Shown: positions 1 to 8,377, counted from the stretch's first letter. The stretch is DNA of 64,000 nt from an uncultured Psychroserpens sp. (GCF_947503375.1 NZ_CANNDQ010000008.1:1-64000); one strand, 5' to 3'. Numbers and translations are program-made. Notes: a model not told the origin generated them from the letters alone.

Positions 1-589
1 AATCTGTGATTACTAGAACTTGGACATTAACTGATGACTGTGATAATACAACAACACTTGTACAAACCATTACCATTCAAGATACTACAGCACCTACATT
101 TACTGTACCTGTAGATATTACTTTGGATTGTAATCAAGATTCAAATGACCTAACAATTACTGGTGATGTAACTGATGAAGCTGATAACTGTTCTACTGGC
201 TTAGACGCAACATTTACAGATAATATTGCTATTGGCGATTGTGCTAACGAGCTGGTAATAACCAGAGTCTGGAGACTGGAAGATGATTGTCTTAACACAA
301 CCACTTTCAATCAAATAATCACAGTTGTAGATAACATTGCACCTACATTTACTGTACCTGCTGATATCGCTATCGAATGTGATCAAGATCCTAATGAGCT
401 TACGCTTACTGGTGATGTAACTGATGAAGCTGATAACTGTTCTACTGGTCTAGAGGCTACATTCTCTGATGCTGTTGCTGATGGCGCTTGTGCTAATGAA
501 TCTGTGATTACTAGAACTTGGACATTAACTGATGACTGTGATAATACAACAACACTTGTACAAACCATTACCATTCAAGATACTACAGC
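1..589 (+). repeat. 249-bp in-frame tandem repeats in the adhesin gene
   Basis: Repeat period is 249 bp (83 codons). Bases 1-91 recur without a mismatch at 499-589, a distance of 498 bp (two periods). The block starting acctacattt occurs at 92 and again at 341, and the block encoding GDVTDEADNCSTGL occurs near 163-200 and 412-449. The array continues beyond the left edge, so total copy number is unknown. Confidence 0.9.
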
Positions 590-1415
590 GCCAAGCTTAG
601 TTTCCGATTTAGAAGATGAAATATTTGTTGTTTGTAATGAAATTCCTGTAGTGCCAGAATTGGTATTTGAAGATGCTTGTTCAACTAATATAAGTGTTTC
701 ATTTACTGAAAACTCAACTTCTGATGGAACTACTGAAGATTATATGATCATAAGAGAATGGTTAGTTGGTGATGAATGTGGAAATGAAGCTATTTATTCT
801 CAGATCATTAATGTAAGCGTAGAGAGCATAATCGATGCAGTTGATACAACACTTTGTATTGAAGATGACTTTGAATTTGATCTATTTAGTTTACTCTCTG
901 GAAGTTTTGATACTGATGGTATATGGACAGTTACTTCTGGCAATGCAACTATAGATGGAAGTTTATTCAATCCATCATCACTGCTAGATAGTAATGGAGA
1001 ATTTACTGAAGCTGATCTAGGTGATTATGTTTTCACATATACTGTTGGCGGAATTTGCCCAAGTGAAACTGAAGTTACAATTACTATTGATGATGAATGT
1101 GTGGTTCTTCCATGTGGCGAAGGAGATGTAATTATTTCTAAAGCCGTGACAGTGAACAACGATAATATTAATGAATTCTTTACCATTACTGGTGTGGAAG
1201 ATTGTGGGTTCGTTATCGAATTGCAAATATTCAATCGTTGGGGAGCAAAAATATATGACAACTCAGATTATCAAAATGACTGGAATGGTGTTGCCTCTAG
1301 AGCTTCTATTGGAAGTTCTGGATACGTGCCAACAGGAACATATTATTATGTAATTAATTTAAGAAACAGTGGATTAAGACCTTTCACAGGCCCAATCTAT
1401 GTATCAACAAACTAA
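3..1415 (+). CDS. Surface adhesin-like protein, type B T9SS sorting domain (5' partial)
   Basis: The reading frame is open at the left edge, so only the C-terminal ~470 residues are present. Visible order: Cys-containing HYR/Ig-like repeats with an 83-residue period (each with TAPTFTVP, a GDVTDEADNCSTGL block and a W...DDC core) to about residue 195; a degenerate repeat; a spacer module; and from about residue 375 a gliding-motility-associated C-terminal (CHU_C, type B) domain with FNRWGAKIY and a GTYYYVI strand. Type B domains are known to direct export through the type IX secretion system with a dedicated PorP/SprF-like partner, and such a gene starts 13 bp downstream. Likely a very large secreted or cell-surface adhesin; the ligand is unknown. 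The sorting-domain call is secure, adhesion is inferred. Confidence 0.88.
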   Translation, partial: SVITRTWTLTDDCDNTTTLVQTITIQDTTAPTFTVPVDITLDCNQDSNDLTITGDVTDEADNCSTGLDATFTDNIAIGDCANELVITRVWRLEDDCLNTTTFNQIITVVDNIAPTFTVPADIAIECDQDPNELTLTGDVTDEADNCSTGLEATFSDAVADGACANESVITRTWTLTDDCDNTTTLVQTITIQDTTAPSLVSDLEDEIFVVCNEIPVVPELVFEDACSTNISVSFTENSTSDGTTEDYMIIREWLVGDECGNEAIYSQIINVSVESIIDAVDTTLCIEDDFEFDLFSLLSGSFDTDGIWTVTSGNATIDGSLFNPSSLLDSNGEFTEADLGDYVFTYTVGGICPSETEVTITIDDECVVLPCGEGDVIISKAVTVNNDNINEFFTITGVEDCGFVIELQIFNRWGAKIYDNSDYQNDWNGVASRASIGSSGYVPTGTYYYVINLRNSGLRPFTGPIYVSTN

Positions 1416-1428
1416 ATCTTAACCTAAA

Positions 1429-2346
1429 ATGAAATTAGTAAAGTTTAATATTATAGCGTTTATACTGCTTAATTGCTGGTTCGGAGCTGCACAACAGCTT
1501 CCACAGTTTACTCAGTATATGTACAACACGATTTCTATTAACCCTGCTTATGCTGGTAGTAGAGAAACATTGAGTGTTGTAGGTTTGCATAGAAGCCAGT
1601 GGGTAGGTCTTGAAGGAGGTCCTACTACACAAACGCTATCTATACATACACCGTTGAGAAATGAAAAAATTGGAATTGGTGTTTCATTCATAAATGATGA
1701 ATTAGGATTTCAAAATTTCTCTTATCTATATGGTGACTTCTCATATACTATTCAAGTAAGTGAAAATAGTCAATTAGCCTTTGGTTTAAAAGCTGGTTTC
1801 ACCAGTTTTAGTCTTGATCCAGATTTTCAACTTTCTGAAGCAAATGACCCAGTAATCTTTGGTTTTGAAGATCGTTGGAAACCTAATATTGGTACTGGTG
1901 TTTATTGGCATAGTAACAGATGGTACTTAGGGCTTTCAGCTCCAAGAATTTTGAATACTGATTATACTGGTGATGCAGAATTTGAGGCTTTAGAGCGAAT
2001 AAGTTATTATTTTACTGGTGGTTATGTATTTGATATAAGTGCAAATACTAAATTTAAGCCAGCCATGCTATTAAAAGCTACCAATGGCGCACCTTTATCT
2101 TTTGATATTACAGCCAACTTTTTGTTTCATGAAAAGTTCTGGTTAGGTGGTGCATATAGAGTAAATGAAAGAGCATCTGCTCTTGGTGGCATTGCCGATT
2201 TTCAAGTCTCAAAACAATTGAGAATAGGTTATGCCTATGAATACCCTTTATCTGACCTAAGACCATATACTAGTGGAACACACGAAGTTTTATTAATGTT
2301 CGAAATCTTTAAAAGCAAACGTATTAAATCGCCTAGATACTTCTAA
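1429..2346 (+). CDS. PorP/SprF family type IX secretion membrane protein
   Basis: A 305-residue outer-membrane protein with an N-terminal signal peptide ending near AAQQ. It has the family hallmarks QLPQFTQYMYN and NPAYAGSRE close to the N-terminus, a run of alternating beta strands, and a C-terminal barrel strand region. Members of this family (PorP of Porphyromonas, SprF of Flavobacterium) work with the type IX secretion system; SprF-like paralogues are known to serve export or anchoring of one specific type B adhesin encoded next door. It starts 13 bp after the adhesin and is followed 10 bp later by a PorE-like gene, so the three probably form one transcript and one functional module. Confidence 0.93.
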   Translation: MKLVKFNIIAFILLNCWFGAAQQLPQFTQYMYNTISINPAYAGSRETLSVVGLHRSQWVGLEGGPTTQTLSIHTPLRNEKIGIGVSFINDELGFQNFSYLYGDFSYTIQVSENSQLAFGLKAGFTSFSLDPDFQLSEANDPVIFGFEDRWKPNIGTGVYWHSNRWYLGLSAPRILNTDYTGDAEFEALERISYYFTGGYVFDISANTKFKPAMLLKATNGAPLSFDITANFLFHEKFWLGGAYRVNERASALGGIADFQVSKQLRIGYAYEYPLSDLRPYTSGTHEVLLMFEIFKSKRIKSPRYF

Positions 2347-2356
2347 AAACTTAATC

Positions 2357-4285
2357 ATGATGAAAACAAAATCTTTACTATTATTTTTTGTGCTCAGTAG
2401 CACATTCATGATTGCTCAAGAAAAGCTAGCTGATAAGTTTTTTGGCAATTATGGCTATGTAAAAGCAACCGAACTTTACAAAGAAGTTCTTAAAAAAGGA
2501 GATACAAGTCTGCACGTTTTAACGCGCCTTGGAGACTGCTATTATAACAACTCTAAGTCTGAAGAAGCTGCGTTGTGGTATGAAAAGGCTTTGAAAAAAT
2601 ACGATGAGAAAGTCAATCCTGAATATATTTATAAATACATTCAATCTTTACGAAGCTTAGGGAAATATACTGAAGCCAATGAATGGATGAAAAAATTTAC
2701 TGAGATTCAAAATAACGACACTAGAGCTAAAGATTATGATCCAGAAAATATTGCTAAATACAATGAATTAGCAAAAACAGAGAATGATCGCATCGTTAAA
2801 CTTATAAACCTTCCATTTAATTCAAAATATTCAGATTTTGGTTCATATGTGTATAATGACCAACTATACTTTGCTTCTGCTCGAAATACTGACGAGAAGA
2901 AACTTTATAGTTGGAACCAGGAGCCTTTTCTAGATCTTTATAGCGTTGCAATAAATAAAGATGGTGATTCCATTAGTTATGGTAGTGCCGATTTTTTAAA
3001 TGCTGAAAAAGTAAATACAGATTATCACGAAGCTTCAATAGCAATAACAAATGATGGCAAAACTATGTATTTTACTAGAGATAACGTGAGCAAGAAGAAT
3101 AAAGTACAATATGATAAAAAAGGAACCACTCACCTTAAACTGTATAGAGCTTCTCTTGTAGGTGAAATCTGGACAGATATTGTTGAGCTTCCATTCAATG
3201 ATGACATTTTTTCAACAGGTCACCCTACACTGAGTCCTGATAACAAAACTTTATATTTTGTTTCAGATCGTGATGGAGGTTTAGGACAAACAGATATCTA
3301 CAAGGTAGAAATTACAGGAGATAATACCTACTCTGAACCTGAAAATCTGGGTGAAAAAATAAATACTGAAGGACGTGAAATGTTTCCTTTTGTAAGTAAA
3401 GATAGTACGTTTTACTTTTCATCTGATGGGCATTTGAACTTAGGTTTATTAGATATTTTCAAGTCTGACATCCTTAAAGATAGTACCGCAGAATCTGAAA
3501 ATCTTGGCGCACCATACAATAGTGGTTATGATGATTTTGCCTTTTTCTTGAATGATTCAGAAAATGAAAATGATAAAACAGGCTACTTTTCGTCTAACAG
3601 ACCAGATGGCCAAGGTAGTGATGATATATATAGCTTTGATGCAAGTATCTGTATTCAAACAATTAAAGGTATTACAAGAAATAGTAACACTAATGAAATT
3701 TTAACAGGTGTTACCGTAAAATTAATTAATGAGGTTGGAAAAGTTCTAGAAGAAGTTGAATCTAACGAGAATGGTGAATATCAATTTATGGTAGACTGTG
3801 ATAAGAAATATACTATTGTTGGTAGCAAAGAAGATTATAAAGATGATAAAAAAACGGTTTCTACCAATAATGAAAATGAAAAGGTCACTGAGGTTGACTT
3901 AAATTTAGAACCTTTAATAAAGGACAACCAAATTGTTATCAACCCAATATTCTTTGACTTTGACAAATGGAATATCAGAACTGATGCTCAATATGAACTT
4001 GAAAATATTGTTGATGTTATGAGAGCTCACCCAACAATGGTCATCAAAATTGAATCACATACTGATAGTCGAGGTAGTGACAGATATAATATGAAATTAT
4101 CAGACAGAAGAGCAAAATCAACTAGAGATTATATTATTTCTAGAGGTATTGCTGCTGAAAGAATTGAGAGTGCTATTGGTTATGGTGAATCACAATTATT
4201 GAATAAGTGTTCTAATGGTGTGAAATGTAGTAAAGAAGAGCATCAATTAAATAGACGTTCATACTTCTATATTTTAAAAGAATAA
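2357..4285 (+). CDS. PorE-like OmpA family protein (TPR, beta-propeller, CRD, OmpA)
   Basis: 642 residues. Order: signal peptide (~1-20), TPR-like helices (~25-130, including YYNNSKSEEAALWYEKAL), a PD40/WD40-like propeller (~160-430, with repeated FxS.RxGG-type blades such as YFVSDRDGGLGQTDIY), a CarboxypepD_reg-like domain (~432-520), and a C-terminal OmpA peptidoglycan-binding domain (~530-642) with HTDSRGSDRYN and LSDRRA. This architecture matches PorE, the periplasmic protein that links type IX secretion components to peptidoglycan, but flavobacteria carry several paralogues beside SprF-like genes, so this copy probably serves the upstream adhesin. Two adjacent ATG codons (2357, 2360) could both initiate. 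Confidence 0.9.
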   Translation: MMKTKSLLLFFVLSSTFMIAQEKLADKFFGNYGYVKATELYKEVLKKGDTSLHVLTRLGDCYYNNSKSEEAALWYEKALKKYDEKVNPEYIYKYIQSLRSLGKYTEANEWMKKFTEIQNNDTRAKDYDPENIAKYNELAKTENDRIVKLINLPFNSKYSDFGSYVYNDQLYFASARNTDEKKLYSWNQEPFLDLYSVAINKDGDSISYGSADFLNAEKVNTDYHEASIAITNDGKTMYFTRDNVSKKNKVQYDKKGTTHLKLYRASLVGEIWTDIVELPFNDDIFSTGHPTLSPDNKTLYFVSDRDGGLGQTDIYKVEITGDNTYSEPENLGEKINTEGREMFPFVSKDSTFYFSSDGHLNLGLLDIFKSDILKDSTAESENLGAPYNSGYDDFAFFLNDSENENDKTGYFSSNRPDGQGSDDIYSFDASICIQTIKGITRNSNTNEILTGVTVKLINEVGKVLEEVESNENGEYQFMVDCDKKYTIVGSKEDYKDDKKTVSTNNENEKVTEVDLNLEPLIKDNQIVINPIFFDFDKWNIRTDAQYELENIVDVMRAHPTMVIKIESHTDSRGSDRYNMKLSDRRAKSTRDYIISRGIAAERIESAIGYGESQLLNKCSNGVKCSKEEHQLNRRSYFYILKE

Positions 4286-4310
4286 GCTTTCCCTCTATTT
4301 TTATAACTAG

Positions 4311-4340
4311 AAAAGCAGGCTATGAAATAGCCTGCTTTTT
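4311..4340 (+). terminator. Rho-independent terminator after the adhesin module
   Basis: AAAAGCAGGCTA and TAGCCTGCTTTTT pair perfectly around a TGAAA loop, 25 bp after the stop codon of the OmpA gene. It ends the presumed adhesin/SprF/PorE transcript. Confidence 0.88.
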
Positions 4341-4347
4341 ACTATTA

Positions 4348-4490
4348 ATCATAAAAAAGTCTCAAGACTGAATTTATTAACCATACATTCTAGTAAGCCC
4401 CTAATGTATTAGACATTACATTAGAAGATCTTAATTCGTTCCTAACTAACGGAAGCTAGGCTTAAGATGTCATCCAACCTGAGACTTATT
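4348..4490 (-). ncRNA. Candidate structured small RNA (unidentified)
   Basis: Read on the minus strand, an outer stem AAGTCTCA (4487-4480) pairs with TGAGACTT (4364-4357) and runs into six T (4358-4353), like an intrinsic terminator. Inside are two perfect hairpins: ATCTTAA/TTAAGAT (4468-4462 with 4434-4428), which encloses CTAGCT/AGTTAG (with one G-U pair that would be an A-C clash on the plus strand), and CTAATGTA/TACATTAG (4424-4417 with 4408-4401). There is no ORF. The nested pairing and U-tract suggest an independent RNA or a processed 3' UTR of the gene ending at 4604. Flavo-1-like or another Bacteroidota RNA family is possible, but I cannot assign one. Confidence 0.45.
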
Positions 4491-4495
4491 TTTTA

Positions 4496-4592
4496 ATAAA
4501 AAAGCCAACAAAATAATTGAATTCTGAAGAAATGTAGGCTAATACAAATCAATTAAACTATGAATCAAAATCTTTCTTATGTTTGTTGGCAT
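4496..4592 (-). ncRNA. Second candidate structured RNA or extended terminator
   Basis: On the minus strand GCCAACAAA (4590-4582) pairs perfectly with TTTGTTGGC (4512-4504), followed directly by six T (4503-4498). Inside lies a 7-bp stem TAATTGA/TCAATTA (4555-4549 with 4520-4514), capped by a small TGTA/TACA hairpin. The closing stem spans about 87 nt, far larger than an ordinary terminator, and it begins 13 nt after the stop of the gene ending at 4604. It could be the structured 3' end of that mRNA or a separate small RNA; it sits immediately upstream of the candidate RNA at 4348-4490. Confidence 0.4.
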
Positions 4593-4603
4593 AATTAATA
4601 TTA

Positions 4604-5494
4604 TTAGTTAGTCTTTTTTAGTTTATAAACACCATTAAAGTTTAAATTCCACGTTTTTCCTTCATCACTGGAGCTTTCCATAATTTGAGTTACATTTCCT
4701 GTTTCATTATCTTTTTCATAACTCATTCGTATTAGGTTACCATCTCCTTGATCAGACATCATCATTAAATAACCTTCCTTTGCGCTAGTTTCTTTGAACT
4801 CAATTTTACCATTATTCTTATCAATCCATATTTGAGTGTATAACTGGTCAGCGGCATCATAATAATTCATACTTCTACCAAAATAACCACCTAAAGTTCT
4901 ATAGTCTTCATGTAATGTACAACCACCTTCACTTTTAGTGATATAACTATCTGCAGTTTTTTTTCCTTTTACATAAACATCCCACTCACCTAGCCAAAAA
5001 TCTAGTTTTTTATATTCTGCACCATATTTACAAGGATTAGCACTGGCATCAACTTTTGATCTTAAATTTTCAAATTCTTTATTATCATTTAAATAATCAA
5101 ACTCTTCAGTTTTCAATACTGCCATACTATTAAATCCGTTACTAACCATCTCATTTAGTTGACGCAAAACTAGTTCAGATTTTTGCTGTCCAGCATACAT
5201 TCTTAATAAATTAGAATTTACAAAGACAGCAGGTTGAAAATTATTTTCTTTAGCTTTCAACATATAAGCTTCAGCTGTATTATAGTTTTTCGTTCTAATC
5301 AATGAAGCACCCTTAAAAAAATTTGCTTTAGCATTTGCCTTATCTACCGTCAATATTGAATCACAAACATCAATACAGGCTGAATAATCGGCAGCATTAA
5401 AATGGGCTAACATTTTATCGTCATTATTTTGTCCGTAAACAAAACACAAACAAACCATACTTATAACTGTTGCTATTGAATATTTTTTATACAT
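4604..5494 (-). CDS. Secreted TPR protein with DUF1579/lipocalin-like C-terminal domain
   Basis: 296 residues. The N-terminus (MYKKYSIATVISMVCLCF...) is a signal peptide of about 22 residues. Residues ~25-145 are TPR-like helices (ADYSACIDVCDSIL, AKANFFKGASLIRTKNYNTA). Residues ~155-296 begin YKKLDFWLGEWDV and form a beta-rich domain of the DUF1579/lipocalin-like type, which starts with the same LDFxxGxW motif. It stands alone, divergent in context from its neighbours, and its 3' end runs into the structured region at 4.35-4.59 kb. Function is unknown; a periplasmic ligand-binding role would be inference. Confidence 0.75.
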   Translation of the reverse strand: MYKKYSIATVISMVCLCFVYGQNNDDKMLAHFNAADYSACIDVCDSILTVDKANAKANFFKGASLIRTKNYNTAEAYMLKAKENNFQPAVFVNSNLLRMYAGQQKSELVLRQLNEMVSNGFNSMAVLKTEEFDYLNDNKEFENLRSKVDASANPCKYGAEYKKLDFWLGEWDVYVKGKKTADSYITKSEGGCTLHEDYRTLGGYFGRSMNYYDAADQLYTQIWIDKNNGKIEFKETSAKEGYLMMMSDQGDGNLIRMSYEKDNETGNVTQIMESSSDEGKTWNLNFNGVYKLKKTN

Positions 5495-5562
5495 ATCATC
5501 TAATATTAAAACTCTAAAATATCATATTAGACCTAAATAAAAATGTAAAAAACGCCTATGGC

Positions 5563-6351
5563 TTAAGTATATAATTGATAAATTTGTTTAGGAGAAAATC
5601 CTATTACAGATTTAAAATCTTTTATAAAATGTGACTGATCAAAATATCCCAAATCATAAGCTAGTCCAGTTAAAGAATTATACGATTTATCCTTTAAGAG
5701 TTTTAAGCTAGTATTGGCTCTTTGAATTTTACAATATTGGCTTGGTGAAGTACCTATTTCTTCATTAAATCGCTTTCTAAATTGCGAGCTACTTAATTTT
5801 ACTACATCTAGAAGCTGACCTACTTCTATAAAGCCGTTACTGTTATGAATATATTGCAAAACTTTATCTATGGTAGAATCTTTTCTATTCTCTACTTTTG
5901 ATTTAAGAAAATTTTCGATACAATTTACTCTTTCGGTATCAGTTTTTGCTGCTTCTATTCTTGATATAAGAAGATTACTATCATTCCAAATTTGAGATAA
6001 CTCTACTAGTTTATTTTGAAATCTATTTAATTTTTCCGGAATGAAATACTTGGTAGCATCTGGTTTAAACTCTACGCTTATTACTGAAAGATTATTAGAC
6101 TTTTCTGGCTTAACGTAATATGATTTACTATGAAGACCTCCAATGAAATTTTTTGGTCTTGTTTCCCAACCATCAGAATAAGATGTACTGTGTTGAATAT
6201 CTGAATTTCCTTGAATTACCATTTCAAATACACCCTTTGGGTGTAAAAGCGTCTTATTACTACTTTTAAAATGGTAGATGTATATATTGCTAATGTATTG
6301 CTTCAAAAATCTAGAAGGATATTGCTTGACTATTAAAGACTCATTATACAT
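5563..6351 (-). CDS. AraC family transcriptional regulator
   Basis: 262 residues. The C-terminal third (~165-260) is a double helix-turn-helix AraC domain with the signatures SSSQFRKRFNEEIGTSPSQY and FDQSHFIKDFKSVIGFSPKQ. The N-terminal ~150 residues resemble the sensing domain common in Bacteroidota AraC proteins (KQYPSRFLKQYISNIYIYHF; later a GGLHSKSYYVKP strand), without a recognised ligand site. It is monocistronic, 69 bp upstream of the start of the TPR/DUF1579-like gene on the same strand, which may be its target. No operator could be identified. Confidence 0.9.
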   Translation of the reverse strand: MYNESLIVKQYPSRFLKQYISNIYIYHFKSSNKTLLHPKGVFEMVIQGNSDIQHSTSYSDGWETRPKNFIGGLHSKSYYVKPEKSNNLSVISVEFKPDATKYFIPEKLNRFQNKLVELSQIWNDSNLLISRIEAAKTDTERVNCIENFLKSKVENRKDSTIDKVLQYIHNSNGFIEVGQLLDVVKLSSSQFRKRFNEEIGTSPSQYCKIQRANTSLKLLKDKSYNSLTGLAYDLGYFDQSHFIKDFKSVIGFSPKQIYQLYT

Positions 6352-6460
6352 TTTGAATAATTTAGCAAAGGTTAGTACTCAAATGTATTAAATAGATTTT
6401 ATGGAAATCTCAATATTTTGTTAATTAACAAGTGCATTCACAATGCTAAATGTTAAAAAT

Positions 6461-6487
6461 AAAAAAGCCACAGACATGCTGTGGCTT
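6461..6487 (-). terminator. Intrinsic terminator of the CAP-domain gene
   Basis: AAGCCACAG and CTGTGGCTT pair perfectly (6465-6487) around ACATG. On the minus strand the stem is followed by six T (6466-6461 region), placing it about 40 bp after the stop at 6528. Confidence 0.85.
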
Positions 6488-6527
6488 AAAAACAATGGTT
6501 TGCTATTAATCAAGTTTTTAAAGTGTA

Positions 6528-7022
6528 TTATCGTTTAATGAAAATATTTGTAAAATACCATTTACCTTGCGCGTTTTGCTCTGCAGATATGTCAAAGTCA
6601 GTAAAATCACCTTCAATATTGGCTCTATGGCCATCGCTGTTGATCCAAGCATTAACAACAGATTGCGCTGAACTGAACGCATAGGCTACGTTTTCTGATA
6701 CTCTAGTAGCAGAAGCGTTTTGCATTAAACTATTTTTACGTTGAAAAAAATTATCGTGAGATACATTATCAACCTCTACCATGTAATCTGTATGTGTAAA
6801 TGCCACAGCTTTAATGATATTATGATTATTTAACGGATTTAAACCTATTTCTATTCTATGAGCATTGATGAGCTCTAAAATTTCAATTTCTATAGTTTTA
6901 GGTGTTGGTGCATTTTGTAGTTCTATGTTATCAATTGTTTCTTCTGGAAAATCTTCAGTTGAACATGAGAACGTTAACAAAGCTAATAGTGCCAAAAAAG
7001 GCAGTAATTTTGTAGGTTTCAT
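6528..7022 (-). CDS. CAP domain (SCP/PR-1, YkwD-like) lipoprotein
   Basis: 164 residues. Lipoprotein signal with lipobox LTFSC (Cys20), then an acidic linker and a CAP domain (~45-162). Visible CAP features are INAHRIEIGLNPL, the His-bearing FTHTDYMVE and VSHDNFFQR segments, SENVAYAF, and WINSDGHRANIEGDF. Bacterial CAP proteins are exported and of mostly unknown role; some are proposed to bind sterols, lipids or peptidoglycan. The gene is single, has its own terminator, and its upstream region carries four copies of a 13-bp motif that may regulate it. Confidence 0.92.
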   Translation of the reverse strand: MKPTKLLPFLALLALLTFSCSTEDFPEETIDNIELQNAPTPKTIEIEILELINAHRIEIGLNPLNNHNIIKAVAFTHTDYMVEVDNVSHDNFFQRKNSLMQNASATRVSENVAYAFSSAQSVVNAWINSDGHRANIEGDFTDFDISAEQNAQGKWYFTNIFIKR

Positions 7023-7095
7023 AAGAGCGGTTTTTAGATTTGGTACTCTAAAATAGAATGCTCATTAGAAAGATACTGTTAACAATATGTTAAAA

Positions 7096-7203
7096 TCGAT
7101 AAAATACATGCATTTCATCGAAAATATATGTAAATCATCGATGAAATACACGTTTTGAATGTAAAAAAATGTAATACACCGGTAGTAATATGTATTTCAT
7201 CGA
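7096..7203. promoter_or_regulatory. Four-copy 13-bp inverted/direct repeat, putative operator
   Basis: The 13-mer TCGATGAAATACA appears four times upstream of the CAP gene: 7096-7108 (plus, one mismatch), 7109-7121 (minus, one mismatch), 7138-7150 (plus, exact) and 7191-7203 (minus, exact). The first two abut to form a 26-bp near-palindrome; the last two form a perfect inverted repeat with a 40-bp spacer. The array lies between the pdxH stop (7221) and the CAP gene start (7022), both minus strand. Arrangement suggests cooperative regulator binding, but no cognate factor is known. Confidence 0.5.
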
Positions 7204-7220
7204 AAATATAATTTTGAGAT

Positions 7221-7868
7221 TTATGGGGATAGTCGTTCCATGATCCAGTTTAAATTTTTATCTAATTTGAATCGAATTCTGTCATGTAACCTATTAGGTC
7301 TTCCTTGCCAAAATTCAATTTCATTTGGCTTTACCATAAAACCACCCCAAAAATCTGGTCGTGGTATTTCTTTTCCATCATATTCTTTTTCAAGATTTTT
7401 TAATCGTTGTTCCAAATTTGCTCTGCTAGTAATGGTATCACTTTGCTTAGATACTATTGCACCTAATTGACTACCTCTTGGCCTTGATTCAAAATAGCCA
7501 TCACTTAAGTTTTCTGAAATTTTTTCTGCCCTACCTTTTATAATTACTTGCCGTTCGGCTTCTGGCCAAAAAAATGAAAGACATACGTTTGGGTTCTTAG
7601 AAATAGCTTTTCCCTTTTCACTTTCATAATTAGTAAAAAAAATAAAGCCTTCATGAGTAAACTTTTTAAGTAGCACTACTCTATTTTTAGGGAAACCATC
7701 TAAACCGATTGTACTTAAAGTCATTGCGTTGGTCTCACCAGTATTAAAATTGATATCAACTTCATGAAACCATTTTTGAAAGACTTCTAGAGGGTTATCA
7801 CTAATGTTATTTTCAAGCAACTCTTGCTTTTCGTATGATTTTCTATAATTACTTAAATCTGTGTTCAT
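7221..7868 (-). CDS. pdxH: Pyridoxamine 5'-phosphate oxidase
   Basis: 215 residues, the normal length. It oxidises pyridoxamine or pyridoxine 5'-phosphate to pyridoxal 5'-phosphate using FMN and oxygen, the last step of PLP synthesis and salvage. Recognisable segments are AMTLSTIGLDGFPKNRVVLLK (FMN-binding strand region), GFIFFTNYESEKGKAI, SRPRGSQLGA, and the C-terminal signature WGGFMVKPNEIEFWQG followed by RPNRLHDR. Cytoplasmic. It is followed downstream by the repeat array at 7.1-7.2 kb and no obvious hairpin terminator. Confidence 0.96.
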   Translation of the reverse strand: MNTDLSNYRKSYEKQELLENNISDNPLEVFQKWFHEVDINFNTGETNAMTLSTIGLDGFPKNRVVLLKKFTHEGFIFFTNYESEKGKAISKNPNVCLSFFWPEAERQVIIKGRAEKISENLSDGYFESRPRGSQLGAIVSKQSDTITSRANLEQRLKNLEKEYDGKEIPRPDFWGGFMVKPNEIEFWQGRPNRLHDRIRFKLDKNLNWIMERLSP

Positions 7869-7951
7869 TAGCGCTTAAATTATGGATTTAATTTTTATTT
7901 TGTTTCTTTGCTTCGTTTATTTCATATAAATTTAAACAATAATCCCTACTA

Positions 7952-8377
7952 ATGAAATTTGAAAATAGCAAATATTCTGACCTCTTAGAATACAAAAAGA
8001 TTTCTCTCCCCTATGGAAATTTTTATATCACCAAAATGTTCATCATTTCAGAACTTAAAGAAGGTATTCATGTTGACCATGCCATGGTAAGTGAAATCAT
8101 CAGCAAGTTCTCTGATGAGATTACAATAGGTTTAAAGGTTGGTTACATAGCCAATCGTATTAACTCATACTCTTTTGATCCGCAGCTTTGGTTAGACTTT
8201 AACAACGACCACGACTTCTTGATCGCTACTGCTATAATTTCATATAATGAACTTAATTATATGAACGCTACCATTGAAAAGCAATTTTTCAAGAAAAGTC
8301 TGAAACGCTGTCATAGCCTCGAAGAAGCCATAGAATGGATGCAAGGACTTGAAGAGTTTGAATTAATTACAAATTAA
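7952..8377 (+). CDS. Conserved hypothetical protein, possible STAS/SpoIIAA-like fold
   Basis: 141 residues with no signal peptide or membrane segment. It has alternating beta strands and helices (GNFYITKMFIISEL, EITIGLKVGYIANR, FLIATAIISYNE) and ends with HSLEEAIEWMQGLEEFE, a pattern seen in SpoIIAA/STAS-like proteins; this fold assignment is inference. It is divergent from pdxH (83 bp between the two start codons) and its stop overlaps the 3' end of rnz on the other strand by 4 bp. Cytoplasmic; function unknown. Confidence 0.75.
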   Translation: MKFENSKYSDLLEYKKISLPYGNFYITKMFIISELKEGIHVDHAMVSEIISKFSDEITIGLKVGYIANRINSYSFDPQLWLDFNNDHDFLIATAIISYNELNYMNATIEKQFFKKSLKRCHSLEEAIEWMQGLEEFELITN

